A stretch of DNA of 64,000 bases, taken from the NCBI GenBank assembly GCA_905221375.1, contig CAJNCY010000006.1, positions 62,001-126,000 of the forward strand, written 5' to 3'. The position numbers were made by a program, and so were the translations under genes. The notes beneath the pieces were generated by a model. The model worked only from the letters and a program-made list of their open reading frames with translations, did not search any database and had not been told where the DNA came from. Shown here in pieces: positions 1-8,866 of the stretch. Source of the DNA: a bacterium (GTDB lineage Bacteria > Bacillota > Bacilli > Lactobacillales > Streptococcaceae). Positions within the stretch are counted from its first letter, which is position 1, and the number at the start of each line of letters is the position of its first letter.

Positions 1-9
1 CTTTTTGCA

Positions 10-63
10 CTAGCCCGAGTACCTCAACAACAAAGCAAATTGATTAAACTTAGCTGTTTTCAT
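10..63 (-). other. Short ORF (17 codons) at the left edge, possibly an interrupted gene
   Basis: An ATG at 63..61 sits 10 nt after a clear GGAG ribosome-binding site and downstream of a strong promoter (100-128). Translation gives a 17-residue peptide ending in RYSG, then a TAG at 12..10. A well-placed promoter and ribosome-binding site followed so soon by a stop suggest either a nonsense-mutated gene running off the window or a genuine short peptide. I do not recognise the peptide. The window ends nine bases later, so the two cannot be told apart. Confidence 0.3.
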
Positions 64-99
64 GTTTGACTTTCTCCTTCGTTTGATATCTTGTTTAGT

Positions 100-128
100 A
101 TTTTAGCATAGGCAAAAGCACTTGTCAA
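100..128 (-). promoter_or_regulatory. Sigma-A promoter for the left-edge ORF
   Basis: On the minus strand TTGACA (128..123) is followed after 17 nt by TAAAAT (105..100), preceded by TG as in an extended -10. This is a near-consensus housekeeping promoter pointing at the ATG at 63. Confidence 0.65.
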
Positions 129-200
129 GAAAAAATCAAATATTTTCTGAAAATTTCTTCAGTATAGAATATTTAGCTAATTGAAAATTATTGAAATGTT

Positions 201-857
201 TCATTTTTTAGAAGTTAAGTTCCAACTTTTTTCTATCAATTCTAGTACTTCTTCATCTGACAAAGTATCATCAAAAGCCACACTGATCCAGTAGCGTTTG
301 TTCATATGAAAAGCTGGATAAATACCCTTTTGTGAAAGCAGGTCCACTACTTGATCATGTTTGAGATTGACTGCTTCCACTAATCCTTCTCTACCCTTTT
401 CCAGCTTATCCCAAGAGATTATCATCAAGACGGCATACCACTTTTTATTACTTTCATGTCTTAAGACTGCCGTATCAGGCGATTTCTCCCACAGATACTC
501 CAACTGATTTCCGTACTTTTCCTGAACTTGAGCCATGATACGCTTAGTCTGAGGACAGATAAAATCCTGCACATCAAAACAAGCCTTCCGAAGCTGGTAG
601 AGAATCTCCAGACAAGCCTCACGGACACTTGCAACAAAACTTCCTGTCATACTTTCCATATGAACTTGAGGATAGAGGTCACCCGTTTCCTGGTCAAAGA
701 CTTGAAAGCTCACATTATCAGTAGTGATAGACACAGTCATGATAAAATCACCCTGCAAAATCTGGCAACTATAAGTCCAGACTCCACTATTTTCTACAAA
801 ACCATAGGCACGAGCCTTTTCTTGATTAAACTGATAGGATTTAAAAATTTCAAACAT
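201..857 (-). CDS. MmcQ/YjbR family DNA-binding-fold protein
   Basis: This 218-residue protein has a C-terminal half typical of the MmcQ/YjbR (CyaY-like fold) family: a KWYAVLM strand, a VNLK segment, then MNKRYWISVAFDD and a final helix that begins SDEEVLELIEKSW. The N-terminal ~90 residues are an extra domain found in longer streptococcal members. The cellular role of the family is not established; some members bind DNA in structural studies. It is monocistronic, with a hairpin at 863-888 separating it from cutC upstream. The family call rests on the C-terminal motif run. Confidence 0.75.
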   Translation of the reverse strand: MFEIFKSYQFNQEKARAYGFVENSGVWTYSCQILQGDFIMTVSITTDNVSFQVFDQETGDLYPQVHMESMTGSFVASVREACLEILYQLRKACFDVQDFICPQTKRIMAQVQEKYGNQLEYLWEKSPDTAVLRHESNKKWYAVLMIISWDKLEKGREGLVEAVNLKHDQVVDLLSQKGIYPAFHMNKRYWISVAFDDTLSDEEVLELIEKSWNLTSKK

Positions 858-862
858 AAGTG

Positions 863-888
863 AAAACTGCTACCAAAAGCTAGCAGTT
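863..888 (-). terminator. Rho-independent terminator after cutC
   Basis: On the minus strand CTGCTA and TAGCAG form a stem around a short loop, followed by TTTTC. It lies just past the cutC stop and before the mmcQ/yjbR start. Confidence 0.55.
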
Positions 889-900
889 CCTTTCTATTTT

Positions 901-1533
901 TTAAAAGACAACCTTGGTTCCATGCAATTGTGTCACGCCCAGCTGGTCAATAAAGGTTTGACGGTTGTCAAGGTCAATCCCCCCACCTGGTAGAATTTCA
1001 ATTTTACCTTTAGCGTGCTCCAAAATTCTGTGATAGTGAGCAAAACGTTTGTCTAGAGAGTCGCCAGATACACCAGCGCGAGTTAGGATACGAATGACAC
1101 CGACTTGGCTGAGCCAGTCAATAGCTTCTAACTGGTCTTCTTCGCCCAATTCATCAAAAGCCATATGAAAGACAATTACCATTCCTTTTGACGCAGCTAT
1201 CAACTTCTCCAGATTAGCCTTATCCAACTTTTTGTCAGCAGTTAAAGCACCAAATACAACTCCTTGACTTCCAGCCTGAGCAGTCAAGCGAATGTCTTCT
1301 AGCATAATAGCAATTTCTAGGTCATTGTAAACAAAGTCGCCACCACGTGGACGAATCATGGTCATGATGGTTGTATCGTAGTTAGCTGCCAATTCAACCG
1401 CTGCCTTGGTTACTCCATAGCTTGGTGTTGTTCCTCCCACTGCTAGATTATCACAGAGTTCGATTCGACGAGCTCCAGCCTCCATCGCTTTTTCAAGCAA
1501 GGTCACATTTTCAGCACAAAATTCGTAAATCAT
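901..1533 (-). CDS. cutC: Copper homeostasis protein CutC family
   Basis: A 210-residue TIM-barrel protein. The N-terminus has the family hallmark ARRIELCDNLAVGGTTPSYG, followed by MIRPRGGDFVYND, VFGALTADKKLD and FHMAFDE, and it ends with EILPGGGIDLDN and LHGTK. CutC was first linked to copper tolerance in E. coli, but its biochemical role is disputed and no metal site can be proven from sequence. A single ATG start with a GGAG site (minus strand, ~1545) fits the usual family length. It is followed by a terminator and is probably transcribed alone. Confidence 0.88.
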   Translation of the reverse strand: MIYEFCAENVTLLEKAMEAGARRIELCDNLAVGGTTPSYGVTKAAVELAANYDTTIMTMIRPRGGDFVYNDLEIAIMLEDIRLTAQAGSQGVVFGALTADKKLDKANLEKLIAASKGMVIVFHMAFDELGEEDQLEAIDWLSQVGVIRILTRAGVSGDSLDKRFAHYHRILEHAKGKIEILPGGGIDLDNRQTFIDQLGVTQLHGTKVVF

Positions 1534-1626
1534 TTGATTCTCCTTGATTATTACTTTGAATTTATTATATCATATTATTGTGAATATACTTTCAATTTTA
1601 TCAAGGGAAATAGTTACAAATTTTAC

Positions 1627-1986
1627 TTATTCTTTGTCCGGAATAACCTTGAAGAGATAATAGGTAATAAAGATAGTCAAGGCTCCTAGACCGATTTTGA
1701 CTTGTAAGAGAGGGGCAAAATAAATAGAAATCCCCATCAAGATGTAGATAGATACAATGATTTTTTTCTTTCGTTCACGCGCAATAGACTTAGTCTCGCG
1801 AAAATCAGCTACATATGTTTGATAGAGCTTGGTATGGTAAAGCCAATCTTCGAAGCGCTTGGAACTTCTAGAGAAACAAGCAATAGACAGTAAAAGAAAA
1901 GGTGTTGTAGGCAACAAGGGTAAAACAACCCCAACAATAGCCAAGGCCAGTGATAAAAAACCAATAATTAGATAAATAATACGCAT
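1627..1986 (-). CDS. YbaN/DUF454 family inner membrane protein
   Basis: A 119-residue membrane protein with a first hydrophobic helix rich in Leu/Val and Pro (VVLPLLPTTPFLLLS), the conserved CFSRSSKRFEDWLYH motif, a basic loop (ARERKKK) and two C-terminal helices. This arrangement is diagnostic for the DUF454/YbaN family. Its function is unknown. It lies between cutC and topA, separated from topA by a BOX element, and shares no obvious operon. Confidence 0.8.
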   Translation of the reverse strand: MRIIYLIIGFLSLALAIVGVVLPLLPTTPFLLLSIACFSRSSKRFEDWLYHTKLYQTYVADFRETKSIARERKKKIIVSIYILMGISIYFAPLLQVKIGLGALTIFITYYLFKVIPDKE

Positions 1987-2001
1987 AACTTCTCCTAGTT
2001 A

Positions 2002-2152
2002 ATACTCTTCGAAAATCTCTTCAAACCGCATCAACGTCGCCTTGACGTAGGTATGGTTCCTGATTTCGTCAGTCTTATCTGCAACCTCAAAGCAGTGCTT
2101 TGAGCAACCTGCGGTTAGTTTCTAGTTTGCTCTTTGATTTTCATTGAGTATA
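2002..2152 (+). repeat. BOX element (A-B-C type)
   Basis: A 151-bp copy of the pneumococcal/mitis BOX repeat. It starts with ATACTCTTCGAAAATC, contains the boxA segment near AACGTCGCCTTGACGTAG, a central CAAAGCAGTGCTTTGAGC palindrome, and ends TTTTCATTGAGTATA. It lies in the ybaN-topA gap and can form a long stem-loop. The same ends occur at 21985-22098 and 56409-56605. Confidence 0.9.
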
Positions 2153-2204
2153 AAATAATCTTCTTCTAGTTTCGCATAAAATGATGAATTTTGTCAAGTT
2201 CCAA

Positions 2205-2239
2205 CCAAAAAGAGCCTGAAATTAACTTTCAGGACTCTC
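2205..2239 (-). terminator. Rho-independent terminator after topA
   Basis: On the minus strand GAGAGTCCTGAAA pairs with TTTCAGGCTC around TTAA, followed by five T. It begins a few bases past the topA stop codon. Confidence 0.8.
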
Positions 2240-2242
2240 CTC

Positions 2243-4330
2243 TTATTTAATCTTTTCCTCTTCGTAGTCGCCATTACTACATACAACCTGCTTACCACCA
2301 CCACGAACTTTTTTCTCCATGAGGAAGTTGCCACATTTTGGACAGTCACGACCAACAGGCTTGTCCCAAGAAGTAAATTCACAGTCTGGATAACGATTGC
2401 AACCATAGAAGAGGCGGTTACGCTTGGTTTTACGTTCAATGATTTGTCCCTGATGACAACTTGGACACTCAACACCGATTTCTTTCACGATTGCTTGGGT
2501 ATGACGACAATCTGGGAAATTGCTACAAGCATAGAACTTACCAAAACGACCAAGTTTAATAACCATTGGACTGCCACATACTTCACAGTCAAATCCAGCT
2601 GGTTCATCCTTGATTTGGATTTTTTCCATTTCTTCTTCAGCCTTGGCCACTTCTTTGGAGAATGGTTTATAAAAGGCATCAATGACACGTTGCCACTGCT
2701 CTTTTCCAACTTCGACATCATCCAGTTTGCCTTCCATTTCAGCTGTGAAGGTCACGTTTACGATATCTGGAAAATATTCAACGATGAGCTTGTTAACAAT
2801 TTCTCCCAACTCTGTTGGTTCAAAACGTTTGGCCACAAGGCGAACATAGTAACGTTTCTGAATAGTTTCAATGGTTGGTGCGTAGGTGGATGGACGTCCA
2901 ACCCCATTTTCTTCCAAGGTCTTAATCAGTGTCGCTTCAGAATAACGAGCAGGCGGTTGGGTGAAATGTTGCTCTGGTTTGCTATTAAGCTGCTTAACCA
3001 CATCTCCAACAGCCATATCTGGTAACATCTTATTCTTATCAGAATCATTATAAATGGCAAGATAACCATCAAACTTAACCTGACTACCATTGGCAGCAAA
3101 TTGAACCCCATTTTGAGACAATTTAACAGCCATGGTATCAAAGACAGCAGCTGTCATCTGACTCGCTACAAAACGATTCCAGATAAGGGTATAAAGCTTG
3201 AGCTGATCCTTGTCCAGATACTTAGCAATGCTTTCAGGTGTATTAAAGACACTTGACGGACGAATAGCCTCGTGGGCATCCTGAGCACCTGAAGCGTTTT
3301 TGACCTTGCTACCATGCTTAGAATACTTGCTACCAAAACGGTCCGTAATGAAACTTGCTGCTTCATTTTGCGCTACAGGACTAATACGAGTCGAATCGGT
3401 ACGCATATAGGTAATCAAACCTTGAACACCAGAACCGATATTAATTCCTTCATAGAGCTGTTGGGCAACCATCATGGTTTTTCGAGTACGGAAATTGATT
3501 TTATTGGCAGCATCCATCTGCATAGATGAAGTGGTATAGGGTAAAGGAGCATTGCGTTTGCGCTCTTTCTTATCCACCTGATCTACTGAAAAATCTTTAC
3601 TAGTCAGACGAGACAAGACTTCCTTAACCTCGTCATTGCTAGTCAGTTTAAGCTTTTTACCATCTACTCCATAAAAGGAAGCCTGAAATTGCTTGGTTCC
3701 CTTTTTAAAGACACCATCAATTGTCCAGTATTCTTCTGGCTGGAAGGCATTAATTTCATTCTCACGGTCAATGATGAGTTTAAGGGCAATGGACTGTACG
3801 CGCCCTGCTGATAAGCCCTTCTTGACCTTCTTCCACAAAATAGGCGAAATCGAATAGCCTACCAAGCGGTCTAGGACACGACGAGCCTGTTGGGCATCGA
3901 CCAAGTCCATATCAATCTTGCGAGGTTCTTTAAAAGCATTTTTGACCGCATCCTTAGTGATTTCATTGAAGACCACACGGTTGGCATCATTTTCATCTAA
4001 ATTGAGAATATGGGCCAAATGCCAAGAAATCGCTTCTCCTTCACGGTCCGGGTCACTCGCCAGAAAGACTTTATTAGCTTTTTTAGCTTCTTTTTTCAAG
4101 TCATTGATAAGAGGGCCTTTTCCTCGGATATTGATATATTGCGGTTCATAATTATTTTCAATATCGACTGACATACTGGATTTCTTCAAATCACGGATAT
4201 GGCCGACACTGGCTAAAACCTTGTAGTTTCTGCCTAGATATTTTTCAATCGTCTTGGCCTTAGCAGGCGACTCCACGATTACTAGATTTTTTTTAACTGT
4301 TGATTTTTTCTTTTTTGTTGCCGTAGCCAC
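2243..4330 (-). CDS. topA: DNA topoisomerase I
   Basis: Type IA topoisomerase that relaxes negative supercoils, 695 residues. The N-terminal Toprim domain contains [18 protein letters not shown] and the acidic [13 protein letters not shown] motif. The catalytic tyrosine lies in [14 protein letters not shown] in the middle of the protein. Three C-terminal four-cysteine zinc ribbons follow (CEVCG...CSNFPDC, CPSCH...CNRYPDC, CPKCG...CS). I chose the GTG at 4330 rather than the ATG at 4348 because an AGGTG site lies about 8 nt before the GTG and the protein then begins (M)ATATKKKK. It is the gene after dprA on the same strand but is separated from it by a ~117-nt gap. Confidence 0.95.
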   Translation of the reverse strand: MATATKKKKSTVKKNLVIVESPAKAKTIEKYLGRNYKVLASVGHIRDLKKSSMSVDIENNYEPQYINIRGKGPLINDLKKEAKKANKVFLASDPDREGEAISWHLAHILNLDENDANRVVFNEITKDAVKNAFKEPRKIDMDLVDAQQARRVLDRLVGYSISPILWKKVKKGLSAGRVQSIALKLIIDRENEINAFQPEEYWTIDGVFKKGTKQFQASFYGVDGKKLKLTSNDEVKEVLSRLTSKDFSVDQVDKKERKRNAPLPYTTSSMQMDAANKINFRTRKTMMVAQQLYEGINIGSGVQGLITYMRTDSTRISPVAQNEAASFITDRFGSKYSKHGSKVKNASGAQDAHEAIRPSSVFNTPESIAKYLDKDQLKLYTLIWNRFVASQMTAAVFDTMAVKLSQNGVQFAANGSQVKFDGYLAIYNDSDKNKMLPDMAVGDVVKQLNSKPEQHFTQPPARYSEATLIKTLEENGVGRPSTYAPTIETIQKRYYVRLVAKRFEPTELGEIVNKLIVEYFPDIVNVTFTAEMEGKLDDVEVGKEQWQRVIDAFYKPFSKEVAKAEEEMEKIQIKDEPAGFDCEVCGSPMVIKLGRFGKFYACSNFPDCRHTQAIVKEIGVECPSCHQGQIIERKTKRNRLFYGCNRYPDCEFTSWDKPVGRDCPKCGNFLMEKKVRGGGKQVVCSNGDYEEEKIK

Positions 4331-4447
4331 AGTATCACACCTTTTCAAAGTAATAAACTTTATAAAGTGTAAACCATTTTGCCATAACTGTCAAGACTTA
4401 GCTCCTATATATAGAAGAAAAGTTGGTTTAGAAAGAGAAATTTTGTC

Positions 4448-5296
4448 TTAAAATTCAAATTCCGCAAGAACATCTTGCCCACTGGTGACCAATTTTGCTC
4501 CTTCTTGAATCAAATGATGACATCCATCAGATAGTCCATCTAAAATGCTACCAGGTATAGCAAAAACATCGCGTCCTTCTTCCATTGCCCTCTCACAGGT
4601 AATGAGACTACCTGAACGCATCTTAGCCTCTGCTACAATCACACCACGACAAAGTCCAGCAATGATGCGATTACGGGCAGGAAAATGAAATTTTAGAGGT
4701 TGTTCACCAGGTCCATATTCACTAAGAACCAGATGGTCATTGCCGATGTAGTCTTGCAAGCGTTTATTAGCTTTAGGATAAAACACATCCAGTCCTGTTC
4801 CAATCACTGCAATGGTTTTTCCGCCATTCTGAAGAGCTGCCATATGCGCTGCTGTGTCAATGCCCCTGGCTAGTCCACTGACGATAACCAGTTCATTTTC
4901 CAATCCCTGAATGACTTTTTCAACTGACTTAGCTCCCTGTTTGCTACAAGCACGACTTCCTACGACTGCTACCTTAGGAAATTTCAAGAGATCCAGATTT
5001 CCCTTGTAAAATAAAAGTACAGGCGCATCATATATTTCACTCAAATCCCAAGGGTAACAGTCATCTAAAATAGAGAAAGATGGAAATTTTTTAAACTCCT
5101 TCTCCAAATGCGTATCGTCTATCTGAAAATAACGTTCCATAAAAACAGCTGGATTTCGGCAACCTGAAATTTCTGCAATATCACCTAACAACAGTTCTTG
5201 ATCAACATTTTCACCGTATTCTAGGACATTCAAAATCTGTTGATTGGTCAAACCTGATTTTTTCAACTTATAGATTTCATAGTTTGTGATTTTCAT
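4448..5296 (-). CDS. dprA: DNA processing protein DprA (Smf)
   Basis: Recombination mediator of natural transformation that binds incoming single-stranded DNA and loads RecA. The 282 residues hold an N-terminal helical (SAM-like) region and an extended Rossmann fold with VGSRACSKQGAKSVEK, SGLARGIDTAAHMAAL, GTGLDVFYP and ARNRIIAGL motifs. I use the ATG at 5296 because GGAG lies 6 nt upstream; the ATG at 5308 lacks a site. A perfect TACGAATA ComX box lies just upstream, so expression is expected in competence. It precedes topA, as in other streptococci. Confidence 0.95.
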   Translation of the reverse strand: MKITNYEIYKLKKSGLTNQQILNVLEYGENVDQELLLGDIAEISGCRNPAVFMERYFQIDDTHLEKEFKKFPSFSILDDCYPWDLSEIYDAPVLLFYKGNLDLLKFPKVAVVGSRACSKQGAKSVEKVIQGLENELVIVSGLARGIDTAAHMAALQNGGKTIAVIGTGLDVFYPKANKRLQDYIGNDHLVLSEYGPGEQPLKFHFPARNRIIAGLCRGVIVAEAKMRSGSLITCERAMEEGRDVFAIPGSILDGLSDGCHHLIQEGAKLVTSGQDVLAEFEF

Positions 5297-5329
5297 AAAT
5301 AACTCCATTTCTTTTTCTACTCATCTATT

Positions 5330-5337
5330 TATTCGTA
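5330..5337 (-). promoter_or_regulatory. ComX (SigX) cin-box of dprA
   Basis: The minus strand reads TACGAATA, the consensus late-competence cin-box, 33 nt before the dprA ATG. This places dprA in the alternative sigma factor ComX regulon. The perfect 8-mer and its position support the call. Confidence 0.85.
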
Positions 5338-5342
5338 AAAAA

Positions 5343-5380
5343 ATCAAAAAAACATCCGACTATTTTAGCCAGATGTTGGA
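5343..5380 (-). terminator. Terminator of the lic operon
   Basis: On the minus strand AACATCTGGC and AGTCGGATGTT pair around TAAAAT, followed by a run of T. It lies 5 nt past the licC stop and before the dprA promoter. Confidence 0.8.
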
Positions 5381-5384
5381 ATCT

Positions 5385-6074
5385 TTAATTTTCGTTTTTA
5401 AGAATTTCTTCTAATTTATGATAGTCTTGGACACTATCGATCTCATAGATGCTATTGCCTTCTAATTCTTCAACATAGACATCCAACTCTTTGATATTAT
5501 CCTTAACCATATTATCCCAGTAGAGATCAACAAATTCACCACTTGCATAAGCCTTATCGATAAAGCTGACAATTTTTTCTGCAGTTGGAGCATCCCAGAA
5601 GGATACACCACTAAGGATGCGACCTGCCTTACTATCAACAGTAATGTCTTGAACCTTATAGTCGTCTCCATAGACCAAGAACCATTCGTTGGTACAATCT
5701 TCACGATAAACACTAAAATAAGTCGAACGTGTCAAATCATTGCGGAACATATTTTTAAAGAGATAATTATCGGCATCAATAACATAACTGTTGGCCAATT
5801 CTTCTTTTACAAGATAGAGAGAGTAAAAGTTATTGTAGTCAGCGTATTTATCATTGAAAACGAGACGGACACCATATTTTTCTTTTAAGTAATCGAATTG
5901 TTCTTTAAGGTAACCAACGATGATGATGATGTCATTAATTCCTTTTTCTTTTAAAAACTCAATTTGGTATTCAATCAAAGGTTTTTGATTAACCTGAACC
6001 AAGGCTTTAGGGGTATTTTCAGTCATAGGACGCAAGCGAGTTCCCAATCCCGCTGCTAAGATAATGGCTTTCAC
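5385..6074 (-). CDS. licC: CTP:phosphocholine cytidylyltransferase LicC
   Basis: Makes CDP-choline from phosphocholine and CTP for choline decoration of teichoic acids. The 229 residues begin with the nucleotidyltransferase signature IILAAGLGTRLRPMTENTPK, and the conserved Lys follows at KALVQVNQKPLIEYQ. Later acidic residues that bind Mg2+ are in SYVIDADNYLF and in IYEIDSVQDYH. It is the last gene of the tarI-tarJ-licA-licB-licC operon, 11 nt after licB, and is followed by a strong terminator. Length and sequence are as expected for the streptococcal enzyme. Confidence 0.95.
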   Translation of the reverse strand: MKAIILAAGLGTRLRPMTENTPKALVQVNQKPLIEYQIEFLKEKGINDIIIIVGYLKEQFDYLKEKYGVRLVFNDKYADYNNFYSLYLVKEELANSYVIDADNYLFKNMFRNDLTRSTYFSVYREDCTNEWFLVYGDDYKVQDITVDSKAGRILSGVSFWDAPTAEKIVSFIDKAYASGEFVDLYWDNMVKDNIKELDVYVEELEGNSIYEIDSVQDYHKLEEILKNEN

Positions 6075-6085
6075 ACGAATCTCCT

Positions 6086-6964
6086 TTATTCTTTAATAAT
6101 AATATAAACTCCAGCAATGACGACAAGTGACGTAATAATTGTCAGCATATCTAGTGGTGCACCCAAGAAAACAACTGCAAATAAGACAGTCCAAACTACA
6201 TAACTCACGTTCAAGCCTGTAGCCTTGGCTGGTTGCAATCGATTGATAGCGATATAATAAGCCAAGTAGGAAATCATATCAAAGGCTGCAAAGACAATCA
6301 TGAGACCTAGCAATTGTCCATTGGCCACTTCTGCAAATGACTGATGAGAGAAGAGCACAATCACAAGATAGGACAAGAATGAAGTTACTTGACGGATTAA
6401 GAGGGCTTCGATTTCACTCAATTCACTTTCCATAGCAAAGGAGCTAAGAACACTCTCACTCCCCCATGCAATAGCACAAACTAAAGCACAAAGAATCCCA
6501 ATGTAGAAAGAATTAACCTGTTCAACCTTATAAGTTTGAGCAATAATCCCTCCAATAATCAAGACAATCCCAAACACAGTATTTTTCGAAATCTTGTGCT
6601 TCAAAAAGAAGAAAGCCAATAAAACCGAAATCGCAGGGTAAATAGCCGACACAGATGAAGCTAAGGAACTTCCGATATACTTAACCGCATAAAGATTGGC
6701 CTGCATACCGATAGGGCCTGCTAGCAAGGCTCCGATGATAACACTAACATTGCGAATATTTAAGAAAATTGAGAGACGAACTTTTCCTTCTTTTACCAAG
6801 AGAAAAGCTAGTAAGATAAAGATACTCAAGAAATCGTGAGCAGCGGCCACCACAAAGGGCGACAAATCTGTAAAAATCGAAAAGATATAAGCACTAATCG
6901 TTAGACCTAAACCCCAGAAAATACCTGAGAGTAGACCAAAAGAAACTCCATTTTTATTTTTCAT
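6086..6964 (-). CDS. licB: Choline uptake permease LicB (EamA/DMT family)
   Basis: A 292-residue membrane protein with about ten hydrophobic helices arranged as two EamA repeats. The first covers ~5-140 (GLLSGIFWGLGLTISAY, GPIGMQANLYAVKYIGSSLA) and the second ~150-290 (ALVCAIAWGSESVLSSFAM, LAYYIAINRLQPAKATGLN). In the lic locus this transporter is assigned to choline uptake. I chose ATG 6964 because GGAGG lies 5 nt before it; this site sits inside the 3' end of licA, with which licB overlaps by 11 nt. Confidence 0.92.
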   Translation of the reverse strand: MKNKNGVSFGLLSGIFWGLGLTISAYIFSIFTDLSPFVVAAAHDFLSIFILLAFLLVKEGKVRLSIFLNIRNVSVIIGALLAGPIGMQANLYAVKYIGSSLASSVSAIYPAISVLLAFFFLKHKISKNTVFGIVLIIGGIIAQTYKVEQVNSFYIGILCALVCAIAWGSESVLSSFAMESELSEIEALLIRQVTSFLSYLVIVLFSHQSFAEVANGQLLGLMIVFAAFDMISYLAYYIAINRLQPAKATGLNVSYVVWTVLFAVVFLGAPLDMLTIITSLVVIAGVYIIIKE

Positions 6965-7823
6965 CTGAACCTCCATAATATGACAAACCTTTAACAGCTC
7001 TTTGGTAACGACTCACACCATAGTCACCAAAATCTGCACCTTGCTCTTCTTTGTAGACTGTCCATAAACTCCAAATAGCATCTTGTAAAATTTTATAAAT
7101 GGCAATCTTTTCACGAGAGACAGGTGTTTGCTCACTCTCATAGTGAGATAAGAAGGCTTCTTCCTCTTGACGAGTGAATTCAGACTCTAAAAAGAGGGCA
7201 GCCAAATCCCACATTGGATCGTTCATTGATGAATATTCCCAGTCAATCAGATAAAGTCTTCCTTGTGGTGACTCGATAAAGTTTTCAGGCACCAAATCGA
7301 TATGACAAGATTTTCTGTCAACACCTAAGTCAGCCAGTCTTTTCTCTAAGGAGAAGACTTTTTCTCGAACAGCTTCATAGTTGGCATAAGGGATTTTCTC
7401 TTCAATCAAGGATTCGTATTTTTTGATTTCTTCAAAAGGAGCAAATTCTCCTCTTAACTCCTTACCAGATGCATGAATAGTTTGTAATATTGGAGCAATT
7501 TTGTCAAATTTGGTCTTGATTGACGTTGAATCAAGCGTAATCGCAGATTCGATATACTCATTTACTTTGATACCAGCTTCAATATCAAAAAGATAATTTT
7601 TTACATCTAAGTCTAAATCCTTTAGTAGTTCAAGATTGTACTTTTCATCTTGACGATTGATCAGCTTTTCTGTCCCTTTACCAAAGAACTTAACAATGTA
7701 TTGCTTATTTGTTGTTTTGACCAAATAGTTTTGATTGGTCATTCCCCCCAGTTGTTCAACACTGAGGACTTCCTCTTCTTGACTAAGTAAGGAAGAAATT
7801 TTCTCTTTAATGATTTTCTCCAC
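6954..7823 (-). CDS. licA: Choline kinase LicA
   Basis: Phosphorylates choline with ATP, the first activation step after uptake. The 289-residue protein has the aminoglycoside phosphotransferase/choline kinase fold. The N-lobe has GGMTNQNYLVK and IVKFFGKG. The catalytic loop HIDLVPENF and Mg2+ site LYLIDWEYSSMNDPMWDLA (Brenner-type motifs) lie near residues 185-215. It overlaps licB by 11 nt and follows tarJ by about 16 nt, so the operon is translationally linked. Confidence 0.95.
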   Translation of the reverse strand: MEKIIKEKISSLLSQEEEVLSVEQLGGMTNQNYLVKTTNKQYIVKFFGKGTEKLINRQDEKYNLELLKDLDLDVKNYLFDIEAGIKVNEYIESAITLDSTSIKTKFDKIAPILQTIHASGKELRGEFAPFEEIKKYESLIEEKIPYANYEAVREKVFSLEKRLADLGVDRKSCHIDLVPENFIESPQGRLYLIDWEYSSMNDPMWDLAALFLESEFTRQEEEAFLSHYESEQTPVSREKIAIYKILQDAIWSLWTVYKEEQGADFGDYGVSRYQRAVKGLSYYGGSDEK

Positions 7824-7839
7824 AATTAACCTCCAGCAC

Positions 7840-8862
7840 TTATACTTCCCACTTAAACACGGTTTTAAAGGCTGTGTTTAAATCGGTTGCAAAGACACGG
7901 TGAATATCTTTAATTTCTCTTACAGGTTCTTCTAGATAAAGGATATTTTTAAGACGATTGGCAAATTTCTTGACTTCCATCATTTGGATGGCATTTTCAA
8001 AATCAATGCGACCAGAACGAGAGGACCCAACCAAGAGCAAGCCTTTTTCTAAGGCATCGCGTGTATTGAGATTGACTTTATACTCGCTAACACCCATCAT
8101 GAGAATCGTTCCCTGAGGACGAATGTAGCGAATCAAGTCATTTATAGCTGGTCCAGTACCATCACCACCACAACACTCAAAAGCATGGTCAAAGGCCAAA
8201 TCTTCAGGAATATTATCAGTAATATAGCATTCTTTGGCAAATGAGAAAAGCTCCAATTTTTCCCAATGACGACCAATAACCACAATCTCTGCTTCTGGCA
8301 AAGTATAGTTGATAATATTGGCAACCACAAATGCTAAACTTCCATCTCCGATAACGGCGATTCGGTCCCGCTTGCTATGAGCAAGGGTCAATAGACGATT
8401 CATAGCGTGCATGCCAACACTGACAAACTCTGTAATGGCTGCAACCGTATCTTCGATAGCATCATAAGCCACCACACGGTCTTTAGGGAGAGAAACAAAC
8501 TCTCTCATAAAGCCATCAAATCCACTAGACAAGAAATGGGTCCCTGTCATGTAGTTCTCATAGAATTCTTCATCACTCTGCATAGGAGGCTGATTAGGAA
8601 TCATGACAACTTTTTGCCCAACCTCATAGGTTCCCGTAGGGTCAGAAATAACGGTTCCACATGACTCGTGAATCATTGCCATTGGAAGTTTTTTATTCAA
8701 AACCTTGGGATCACGTTTCCCTTGGTAGTAACGCTGATCCGCATGACAGACCGCCATATAATTAGGACGAATAAGGATATGATTCTCTTGGTCAATAGCC
8801 TCTTCCTGATATTTGACATTGATAAACTTAGGCTTAGTTAGTTGATAAATTTGATTAATCAT
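7840..8862 (-). CDS. tarJ: Ribulose-5-phosphate reductase TarJ
   Basis: NADPH-dependent reductase that makes ribitol 5-phosphate from ribulose 5-phosphate. The 340-residue protein is a zinc-type medium-chain alcohol dehydrogenase family member: an N-terminal GroES-like domain with CHADQRYYQG and MIHESCGTV, and a Rossmann domain with IAVIGDGSLAFVVANI. The ATG at 8862 lies just past the tarI stop (TAG at 8869..8867), so the genes are nearly contiguous. TarI then converts the product to CDP-ribitol. The upstream TTG at 8880 lies inside tarI and is less likely as start. Confidence 0.92.
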   Translation of the reverse strand: MINQIYQLTKPKFINVKYQEEAIDQENHILIRPNYMAVCHADQRYYQGKRDPKVLNKKLPMAMIHESCGTVISDPTGTYEVGQKVVMIPNQPPMQSDEEFYENYMTGTHFLSSGFDGFMREFVSLPKDRVVAYDAIEDTVAAITEFVSVGMHAMNRLLTLAHSKRDRIAVIGDGSLAFVVANIINYTLPEAEIVVIGRHWEKLELFSFAKECYITDNIPEDLAFDHAFECCGGDGTGPAINDLIRYIRPQGTILMMGVSEYKVNLNTRDALEKGLLLVGSSRSGRIDFENAIQMMEVKKFANRLKNILYLEEPVREIKDIHRVFATDLNTAFKTVFKWEV

Positions 8863-8866
8863 TTTA

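Noticed and set aside
2002..2152. BOX copies considered as insertion-sequence remnants or CRISPR repeats
   Set aside because: All three share BOX ends and the boxA core, code for nothing, and are dispersed rather than regularly spaced.
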